DNA of 6,207 nucleotides from an uncultured Clostridia bacterium (GTDB lineage Bacteria; Bacillota; Clostridia; Christensenellales; CAG-917). Each line of letters opens with the position of its first letter. Position 1 is the first letter of the stretch. Shown in pieces: positions 1 to 5,134 of this stretch. The DNA lies in the NCBI GenBank assembly GCA_937881285.1, contig CALGEU010000098.1:1-6207 (forward strand), in the 5' to 3' direction. The notes under the pieces were generated by a model. It did no database searches and had not been told where the DNA came from. It was given only the letters and a program-made list of their open reading frames with translations. Both the position numbers and the translations under genes were made by a program.

Positions 1-242
1 CGGCAAAAGACGAACAAAGAATTTTCCTTAGCGAAGAAGAAAAGGAAAAATGCTTTGAATACATGCAACAAGACACCGCAACCGAGACCGAACCGACCGT
101 ACAAGACGGCGAGTCGAATTCCGAAAGCGTTGAAGATACGATAGCGGAAATCGCGGAATCCAGCGAAGAAGTCGTTGCAGAAAAAGTGGTCGAAGAAGAA
201 GTTGAAGAAGAATTGACTCAAAACGACAGCGAGGTAAAGTAA
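1..242 (+). CDS. C-terminal acidic tail of an upstream protein (5' partial), possibly an ABC ATPase
   Basis: An open frame enters from the left edge (first full codon at base 3) and ends at TAA 240-242, giving 79 residues. The tail is strikingly acidic: about 23 Glu and 5 Asp, with runs such as VVEEEVEEELTQ close to the end. No membrane segment, motif or fold is visible. Only 1 base separates its stop from the next ATG, and the Shine-Dalgarno of the permease gene lies inside its last codons, so it is almost certainly co-transcribed and translationally coupled to the transporter genes. Its position before a UgpA/UgpE-like permease pair, and the opening AKDEQRIFL (compare the 'hlFDpeT...' ending of the TOBE region in UgpC/MsmX ATPases), make an ABC ATPase with an added acidic tail plausible, but this is inference. 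It could equally be another operon protein. That the frame is coding is fairly sure; its identity is not. Confidence 0.75.
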   Translation, partial: AKDEQRIFLSEEEKEKCFEYMQQDTATETEPTVQDGESNSESVEDTIAEIAESSEEVVAEKVVEEEVEEELTQNDSEVK

Positions 243-243
243 T

Positions 244-1185
244 ATGGTAGATTCCAAACATCAATGGAAGGCGTGGCTGTATCTGTTGCCGGCACTGGTG
301 TTGCTTGCAATATTTACGGTTTGGCCTATTATAAATACCATAAGGTTGTCTTTCCTTGAAGGTTACAGCATCCAAAAAGAACTTGGCGGTGCAGTGTTTT
401 CTTTCGGACTTGGCAACTTTGAAAAGGTCGTTCAATACAGAGATTTTTTGACATGTCTGAAGAATACGATTTTGCTTTGTGTGCTTACTGTTCCTATTTC
501 GACGATACTGGCATTGCTTATCGCAGTCGTGCTCAATTCGATCGGACCGCTCAAGAGATTGCTCCAAACCATCTATTTCTTGCCGTACGTCACAAACTCG
601 ATCGCAATCGGTATGGTTTTTGCGACAATGTTCAAGATGATCGGAAATATCGGTGTTGAAAACGAGTACATACAGACGGCAGGTATAATAAACAACATAA
701 TTATGGCGTTTGGCGGTCAGCCTGTAAACTGGATGAATACCGGATCTACATATTGGGCAAATATGACCGTTATGGTCGTATACATTGTATGGAATGCGCT
801 TCCGTTTAAGATTCTCATTTTGCTCGGCGGACTTCAAAGCGTCAACAAACAATATTATGATGCTGCGAAAGTTGACGGAACTCCGAAGTGGAGAGTAACT
901 ACGCGTATAACAGTTCCGCTTCTTTCACCGATGATTGCGTACGTCGTCATTACTGGTTTTATCGGCGGTTTTAAGGAATACACGAGCATAGTAGGTATTT
1001 TCGGCGAAACTATGGGACCGCCTGATGACCCCGGCAGACTTAATACTATGGTCGGCTTTATTTACGACCAAATGGGCAAATACAATCAGGGCAGAGCAAG
1101 TGCCGCGGCACTAATTTTGTTCGCAATCATTTTGGCTGTTACACTTGTCAACTTGTACGTGAGCAAGAAGAAAGTCCATTATTGA
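244..1185 (+). CDS. CUT1-type ABC transporter permease, MalF/UgpA-like
   Basis: Inner-membrane subunit of a binding-protein-dependent importer of the carbohydrate-uptake (CUT1) type, 313 residues, normal for UgpA-like proteins. Six hydrophobic segments can be read at about residues 10-35, 68-98, 106-131, 172-197, 228-252 and 285-306. Between segments 4 and 5 is the cytoplasmic EAA-like loop that docks on the ATPase: YYDAAKVDG at 204-212, with the conserved Gly and the downstream ITVPLLSP (222-229). The C-terminus is short and basic (KKKVHY). The ATG at 244 is preceded by GAGGT at 231-235 and lies just after the TAA of the upstream gene, so the start is well supported. It pairs with the next gene, whose Shine-Dalgarno overlaps this gene's TGA. 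The substrate cannot be read from the permease. Family assignment is firm; UgpA rather than MalF type rests on size and on the UgpB-like receptor downstream. Confidence 0.95.
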   Translation: MVDSKHQWKAWLYLLPALVLLAIFTVWPIINTIRLSFLEGYSIQKELGGAVFSFGLGNFEKVVQYRDFLTCLKNTILLCVLTVPISTILALLIAVVLNSIGPLKRLLQTIYFLPYVTNSIAIGMVFATMFKMIGNIGVENEYIQTAGIINNIIMAFGGQPVNWMNTGSTYWANMTVMVVYIVWNALPFKILILLGGLQSVNKQYYDAAKVDGTPKWRVTTRITVPLLSPMIAYVVITGFIGGFKEYTSIVGIFGETMGPPDDPGRLNTMVGFIYDQMGKYNQGRASAAALILFAIILAVTLVNLYVSKKKVHY

Positions 1186-1195
1186 GAGGTGCGTT

Positions 1196-2083
1196 ATGGC
1201 AAACGAAGTTATGCATAATATGAATGTAAAAAACGTGACCGTCAAACAAAAGGCTTTCGGTATTATCGGAACGTTCTTCCGCTATTTGTTCTTGATTTTG
1301 GTTGCAGTTGCCGTCCTGTTCCCGTTTTACTGGATGATTATATCGTCATTGAAAACGGTGACGGAATATTCAGACCCTGTTCCGACATTCTGGCCGAAAC
1401 AAGTTCTGTGGAACAACTATGTCCAGGCATTTTCAGTCGGTAATTTGGGAACGCTGTTCAAAAATACGGTTATCGTCGGGTTGGTTTCGACTGTATTGTC
1501 ACTCGTGATAACGGTTTTGGCGGCATTCGCATTTGCTAGACTTGAATTCAAAGGCAAAAACGTTTTGTTTGCTGGGTTGCTTGCAACGATGATGATTCCG
1601 GGCGAAATGTTCACGATTTCGAACTACGTTACCGTCGTCAAATTCGGTTGGCTCAACACATATACGGCACTTATCGTTCCGTTCTTGGTAAGTGTGTTCT
1701 ATATCTACTTGCTTAGACAGAATTTCATGCAGATTCCGAACGAATTGTATCTTGCGGCAAAAGTTGACGGCACGAGCGATTTGAAGTATCTGTGGAAAGT
1801 CATGATTCCGCTTGCGCTTCCTACGCTTATCTCGATTACAATTCTTAAAATGATGGGCGCATGGAACTCGTATATTTGGCCAAGACTCGTTGCAAACGGT
1901 TTGGATCATCAACTCGTTTCAAACGGTTTGCGAAATGCGTTCACGGACGCTTCGTCTGGACAAACAAACTACCCTGTGCAAATGGCGGCAGTCGTTATCG
2001 TTTCAGCACCGTTATTCTTGGTGTTTGTATTCCTTCGTAAGTATATTATGAAAGGTGTGTCAAGAAGCGGTATCAAAGGTTGA
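1196..2083 (+). CDS. CUT1-type ABC transporter permease, MalG/UgpE-like
   Basis: Second inner-membrane subunit of the same importer, 295 residues. Hydrophobic segments lie at about 28-50, 88-115, 124-146, 154-173, 207-228 and 262-282. The EAA-like loop reads YLAAKVDGT at 185-193, followed by KVMIPLALP at 201-209. The motif AFAFARLEFKGK (110-121) after segment 2 and the ending KGVSRSGIKG match the MalG/UgpE/AraQ group, whose members commonly end in a Gly-rich 'KG..aGavKG'. The first 27 residues are a hydrophilic cytoplasmic leader with several Met codons. The ATG at 1196 is chosen because GAGAGG (1184-1189) sits 6 bases upstream and overlaps the TGA of the first permease gene, a typical coupled junction. 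It should form the heterodimeric channel with the preceding permease. The ATPase is not in the window and must be upstream or a shared MsmX-like protein. Confidence 0.95.
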   Translation: MANEVMHNMNVKNVTVKQKAFGIIGTFFRYLFLILVAVAVLFPFYWMIISSLKTVTEYSDPVPTFWPKQVLWNNYVQAFSVGNLGTLFKNTVIVGLVSTVLSLVITVLAAFAFARLEFKGKNVLFAGLLATMMIPGEMFTISNYVTVVKFGWLNTYTALIVPFLVSVFYIYLLRQNFMQIPNELYLAAKVDGTSDLKYLWKVMIPLALPTLISITILKMMGAWNSYIWPRLVANGLDHQLVSNGLRNAFTDASSGQTNYPVQMAAVVIVSAPLFLVFVFLRKYIMKGVSRSGIKG

Positions 2084-2139
2084 TTCTATGCCGAAAGGCT
2101 TGAATAAAAAACTATAAATTTTATACAAGGAGTTGAACT
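2084..2139 (+). other. 56-base A+T-rich gap before the binding-protein gene
   Basis: This leader holds a tiny GCC-GAAA-GGC hairpin (2090-2099), an A/T-only palindrome TATAAA-T-TTTATA (2113-2125) and the Shine-Dalgarno AAGGAG (2127-2132). TTGAAT (2100) and TTATAC (2121) lie only 15 bases apart and abut the Shine-Dalgarno, so they do not make a convincing promoter. The binding-protein gene is most simply read as part of the same transcript as the permeases. Confidence 0.4.
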
Positions 2140-3564
2140 ATGAAAAAGGTCACAGCAATAGTCATGTTGCTCGTCATCGTAATAGCGTCTCTTGCAGTAT
2201 TTGTGGCGTGCGATAAAAACACGTCGCTCGGTTCTGATTTTACAGTGCCGGAAGGAGGCTACGACGGAAGTGCGGTTACGATTAAGTTCTACCACACGAT
2301 GGGACAAAGTCTTAGAAAAATTCTCGATAACCATATCGTCGAATTTAATAAGATTTACCCGAATATCACAATAAAAGCAGAGCAAGTCGGCGGATACGAT
2401 GAAGTTTTGAACCAAATCAACACCGAACTTGCAGGCGGCAGTGAAAACGCGCCGAACCTTGCGTACTGCTATTCAGATCACGTTGCGGTTTACAATCTGT
2501 CAAAATCCGTTATCAAACTTGACGTTCTTGCAGACAGTAATATCACTAACAGTGACGGATCTTTGGTAGGATTCACGCAAGAAGAAAAGGACAACTTCAT
2601 TGAGCATTTCTACAATGAAGGCAAACAATTCGGTGATGGAGCAACTTATCAATTGCCCCTTTCAAGATCCACCGAAGTTCTTTACTACAACAAAGATTTC
2701 TTTGACAAAAACAATTTGACACCGCCCACCACTTGGGATGAGATGGAAGTACTTTGTGCAAAAATCAAAGAACTCGACAGCGAATCAACTCCTTTGGGCT
2801 ATGACTCAGAAGCAAACTGGTTCATCACCATGGCAGAACAGAGCGGTTCAGGTTACACCACGCTTGACGGAGACGACAACTTCACGTTTGTCAACGACAC
2901 CAACAAAGCGTTTGTTAAAAAACTTCGTGAATGGCGTCAAAAAGGTTACGTCGTAACCAAATCTCTCAACAGCAACACCTACACTTCCGACTTGTTCAAA
3001 ATCGGCGAAGTGCAAGGCAAATTGAAAACTTATATGTGCATCGGTTCATCCGGTGGCGCAACTTATCAACGTCCTGCAAAAGAAAACGGCAAGTATTTGT
3101 TTGAAGTCGGTATTTCTCCGCTTCCGCAACTTGATCCGTCCAATCCCAAGGCAATGTCTCAAGGCCCGAGCCTTTGCATCTTCAACAAGAAGAATCCGCA
3201 AGAAGTTTTAGCAACTTGGTTGTTTGCGAAATACCTTACCACTAATTTGGAATTTCAATCAGACTTTGCAATGGAATCCGGTTATATTCCCGTAATCAAA
3301 TCCGTCAACGACGATCCGATTTACAAAGCTTGGCTTGAAAAATATAACGGTGGGGACTTCCTTACGGCTTACGGTGCAAAGATGTGCACGGAAAATCAAA
3401 ACGCATGCTTCACGTCTCCTGCATTCAACGGATCTTCGTCTGCACGTGAACAAGTCGGTTTGTTGCTTGCAAAATGCATGTCTTCCGATACGACGGACGT
3501 TGACGCGCTAATCAACTCGGCATTCAAAGATGCCTATGACAAGTGCATTTACGACCAACAATAA
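2140..3564 (+). CDS. ABC transporter solute-binding lipoprotein, family 1, UgpB-like
   Basis: Extracellular receptor of the importer, 474 residues, anchored by a lipid on Cys24. The signal peptide is basic MKK, a hydrophobic core at 4-20 and the lipobox F-V-A-C (21-24). The start is fixed by AAGGAG at 2127-2132, 7 bases before the ATG. Family-1 hallmarks are VTIKFYHTM (46-54), EFNKIYPNITIK (68-79), the region STEVLYYNKDFF (177-188), TTWDEM (197-202) and ESGYIPV (379-385). By eye it follows E. coli UgpB: S177/T178 in the 'SST.VLYYNK' stretch, S303-S304-G305 in the 'SSG' stretch, Y382 in 'GYiP', and R436 in SSSAREQV correspond roughly to UgpB residues around the phosphate/glycerol pocket. I infer a phosphorylated small ligand (a glycerophospho compound, sugar phosphate or nucleotide), not a plain sugar. 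Gene order right after two permeases supports receptor status. It is followed by a nuclease lipoprotein gene. The family is sure; the ligand is a hypothesis. Confidence 0.94.
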   Translation: MKKVTAIVMLLVIVIASLAVFVACDKNTSLGSDFTVPEGGYDGSAVTIKFYHTMGQSLRKILDNHIVEFNKIYPNITIKAEQVGGYDEVLNQINTELAGGSENAPNLAYCYSDHVAVYNLSKSVIKLDVLADSNITNSDGSLVGFTQEEKDNFIEHFYNEGKQFGDGATYQLPLSRSTEVLYYNKDFFDKNNLTPPTTWDEMEVLCAKIKELDSESTPLGYDSEANWFITMAEQSGSGYTTLDGDDNFTFVNDTNKAFVKKLREWRQKGYVVTKSLNSNTYTSDLFKIGEVQGKLKTYMCIGSSGGATYQRPAKENGKYLFEVGISPLPQLDPSNPKAMSQGPSLCIFNKKNPQEVLATWLFAKYLTTNLEFQSDFAMESGYIPVIKSVNDDPIYKAWLEKYNGGDFLTAYGAKMCTENQNACFTSPAFNGSSSAREQVGLLLAKCMSSDTTDVDALINSAFKDAYDKCIYDQQ

Positions 3565-3573
3565 GTCGTAAAT
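3547..3573 (+). promoter_or_regulatory. Perfect 9-bp inverted repeat across the binding-protein stop codon
   Basis: ATTTACGAC (3547-3555) pairs perfectly with GTCGTAAAT (3565-3573). The 9-base loop CAACAATAA ends with the TAA stop at 3562-3564. No U-run follows, so a classical intrinsic terminator is unlikely. It may protect the transporter part of the mRNA from 3' decay or partly attenuate transcription into the nuclease gene. The repeat is seen directly; the role is inferred. Confidence 0.5.
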
Positions 3574-3599
3574 CGTTCTAAACCGTAAAAAGCGGAAAT

Positions 3600-3625
3600 T
3601 TGACTGAAAATCAAGGAAAAGTCAA
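3600..3625 (+). promoter_or_regulatory. 6-bp inverted repeat flanking the nuclease Shine-Dalgarno
   Basis: TTGACT (3600-3605) is complementary to AGTCAA (3620-3625), directly before the ATG at 3627. The 14-base loop contains AAGGAAA, the presumed ribosome binding site. Such a stem would hold the site in a loop and place the start codon at the foot of the helix, which could tune initiation. The stem is short and A+T-rich, so it may be fortuitous. Confidence 0.3.
3613..3619 (+). promoter_or_regulatory. Shine-Dalgarno that fixes the nuclease start
   Basis: AAGGAAA lies 7 bases before the ATG at 3627 (AGGA to ATG is 9 bases). The alternative in-frame TTG at 3600 has only AGCGGAA before it, and would place nine polar residues ahead of the lipoprotein signal peptide. 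The ATG is therefore the better start. Confidence 0.7.
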
Positions 3626-3626
3626 T

Positions 3627-5021
3627 ATGAAAAACAAAACTAGATTTCTATTGATTCTTACAATCTCCGTCGTTATGATTCTCTCGTGCGCACTCGTTGC
3701 GTGCGGAGAGAATCCCGGTGGCGGGAATGGCGGGAATGAAGAAACTCCGTTTGTGGATTACGTATCGCAGTTGAAACTCGATATGAATTCAGAAACGAAT
3801 AAGATGGTGGTCACGGTCAAGACATACGTTGACGGTGATACGACGCACTTCAACGATCCTAACAACGAGATCAGCGACACCGGCACTATCAAAGCAAGAT
3901 ATATTGCAATCAACACTCCCGAATCTACGGGTAGAATTGAAGAATACGGCAAAAAGGCATCCAGATTTACAAGAGAAAAACTTGAAAGCGCAAGCAGTAT
4001 CATGATTGAAAGCAATGATGAAAACTGGAATGCAGACTCCACCGGTTCAAGATATTTGCTTTGGATTTGGTACAAAACGAGTGAAGATGCCGAATGGCGC
4101 AATCTCAACGTTGAAATTTTGCAAAACGGACTTGCGCTTGCTTCCAACACGGGGGGTAACAGATACGGCGAAATTGCCAACAATGCGTTGCAACAAGCAA
4201 GAGAAAAGAAAATCAATATGTATTCCGGCATCAAGGATACGGAAGTATACTCCGGAGATGCTATTGCCGTCACTCTCAAAGAGTTGAGAACAAACTTGAA
4301 TATTTACGAGAGAGAAGACGAAAACAGTTATTACAACAAGAAAGTTTCGTTTGACGGCGTCATTGTCAAAGACAACGGCAATCGTTCCATTTACGTTGAG
4401 AGTTTGGAAGTCGACGAATTGACCGGTTTGCACTACGGCATGACATGTTTCTACGGTTTTGACCAAAACGCATGGGCACTTGAAGTGTTGTCAGTGGGCA
4501 ATTATGTGCGTATCGTAGGTTCTGTGCAATATTATGAGACAGGCAACACCTATCAGATTGCAGACATGACTTACGTCGTCAGAAACCCCGACGATCCGTC
4601 CAGTATCAAGCAACTTGACAACGAGAAACACGAACCTGCGTATCAAACGATCGACGTTAAGAAACTCAATGACGGCACGACTGTCCCCATCGAAATCGAA
4701 ACGGATGATGAAGTTGTCGTCAAGAACGTGAAGTACGGAGAGTTGGTTATGGACACATCGGTTAAACTTGAAGGTTTGACCGTTACAAAAGTGTACACAA
4801 CCGCGACCGGCGACAGCAAGGGGGCATTGACATTGACTTGCCGAACCAAAGATGGAGTTACGATCACCGTTCGTACTAACGTGTTGCGCAATGGCACCAC
4901 GATAGTCACGGCAGACGAATTCGAAGGTAAGACGATTGATGTTGAAGGCGTAATCAACTATTACAACGGCAAATATCAAATCGGCGTATTTTCATACTCC
5001 AGTATCACTTTTGTCAAATGA
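3627..5021 (+). CDS. Surface lipoprotein: thermonuclease (SNase) domain plus two OB-fold-like modules
   Basis: Probable membrane-anchored extracellular nuclease, 464 residues. The signal peptide ends in the lipobox L-V-A-C (Cys26), followed by a Gly/Asn linker (31-37). The SNase domain spans about 58-203: VDGDT (68-72, for the metal-binding Asp pair), ARYIAINTPES (90-100), an Arg at 142 in TGSRYLLW, and QQAREKKINMYSG (189-201), which matches the end of the staphylococcal enzyme. Against S. aureus nuclease, R91, T97, E99 and probably R142 correspond to R35, T41, E43 and R87, but D40 is Asn (N96). Two beta-rich OB-like regions follow, about 215-320 (KKVSFDGVIV... VGNYVRIVGSV) and 340-464 (VKLEGLTVT... 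GKTIDVEGVINYY). The ATG at 3627 is preferred over an in-frame TTG at 3600 because AAGGAAA lies upstream and the signal peptide then starts cleanly with MKNKTR. It lies 62 bases after the binding-protein gene, probably in the same operon. Role: releasing oligo- or mononucleotides at the surface. Confidence 0.92.
   Translation: MKNKTRFLLILTISVVMILSCALVACGENPGGGNGGNEETPFVDYVSQLKLDMNSETNKMVVTVKTYVDGDTTHFNDPNNEISDTGTIKARYIAINTPESTGRIEEYGKKASRFTREKLESASSIMIESNDENWNADSTGSRYLLWIWYKTSEDAEWRNLNVEILQNGLALASNTGGNRYGEIANNALQQAREKKINMYSGIKDTEVYSGDAIAVTLKELRTNLNIYEREDENSYYNKKVSFDGVIVKDNGNRSIYVESLEVDELTGLHYGMTCFYGFDQNAWALEVLSVGNYVRIVGSVQYYETGNTYQIADMTYVVRNPDDPSSIKQLDNEKHEPAYQTIDVKKLNDGTTVPIEIETDDEVVVKNVKYGELVMDTSVKLEGLTVTKVYTTATGDSKGALTLTCRTKDGVTITVRTNVLRNGTTIVTADEFEGKTIDVEGVINYYNGKYQIGVFSYSSITFVK
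3720..3737 (+). repeat. Two tandem 9-base copies coding a Gly/Asn linker
   Basis: GGCGGGAAT occurs twice in perfect tandem, in frame, encoding GGN-GGN (residues 32-37) just after the lipid-anchored Cys26 of the nuclease. It forms a flexible tether between membrane anchor and nuclease domain. Slippage here would change linker length by three residues without breaking the frame. Confidence 0.7.
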
Positions 5022-5026
5022 CAAAA
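5009..5026 (+). promoter_or_regulatory. Perfect 8-bp inverted repeat across the nuclease stop codon
   Basis: TTTTGTCA (5009-5016) and TGACAAAA (5019-5026) are perfectly complementary around a 2-base centre. As RNA it would fold as 7 bp with an AAAT loop. The TGA stop (5019-5021) lies in the 3' arm. It is the second stop-spanning repeat in the operon and lies 5 bases before the stronger hairpin at 5032-5060. Confidence 0.4.
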
Positions 5027-5031
5027 TTTCC

Positions 5032-5060
5032 TATCGCACCGAGTCAATCTCGGTGCGGTA
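5032..5060 (+). terminator. Strong hairpin after the nuclease gene, no U-tract
   Basis: CGCACCGAG (5035-5043) pairs perfectly with CTCGGTGCG (5049-5057) over loop TCAAT. Three more pairs (U-A, A-U and a U-G wobble) extend the stem to 12 bp. It sits 10 bases after the nuclease stop, where a terminator is expected, but the following bases are GACAACAATGG, not a T-run. It may be a weak terminator, an attenuator or an mRNA-stabilising 3' stem. The hairpin is certain on paper; its function is open. Confidence 0.55.
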
Positions 5061-5069
5061 AGACAACAA

Positions 5070-5078
5070 TGGTATAAC
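5070..5078 (+). promoter_or_regulatory. Possible extended -10 promoter element for the last lipoprotein gene
   Basis: TGGTATAAC fits the extended -10 form TG-N-TATAAT with one mismatch, about 57 bases before the ATG at 5135. The hexamer 17 bases upstream (TCGGTG) is a poor -35 and lies in the hairpin. If active, it would allow the third lipoprotein to be made separately from the transporter genes. Weak evidence only. Confidence 0.25.
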
Positions 5079-5134
5079 GGTTGCGCAAATACGCACCTTA
5101 TATAACAAAAACAATATTATAAAGGAGAAGCAAA

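Noticed and set aside
28..852. Long minus-strand open frame of 274 codons opposite the upstream gene and first permease
   Set aside because: Its translation is rich in Arg, Cys and His with no domain sense, and it lies opposite two well-supported coding frames. It is an antisense shadow of codon bias.
2090..2099. GCC-GAAA-GGC hairpin after the second permease as a terminator
   Set aside because: The stem is only 3 bp and the tail is A-rich, not T-rich, so it cannot be supported as a terminator.
2100..2126. TTGAAT/TTATAC as an internal promoter for the binding-protein gene
   Set aside because: The 15-base spacing is short and the -10 abuts the Shine-Dalgarno, leaving no room for a normal leader.
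3600..3626. TTG start extending the nuclease by nine residues
   Set aside because: It has a poorer ribosome binding site and puts polar residues before the signal peptide. ATG 3627 is better placed.
4491..4979. Minus-strand open frames opposite the C-terminal half of the nuclease gene
   Set aside because: Two different minus frames are open here at once and neither has a recognisable protein; the plus strand carries clear OB-like sequence.
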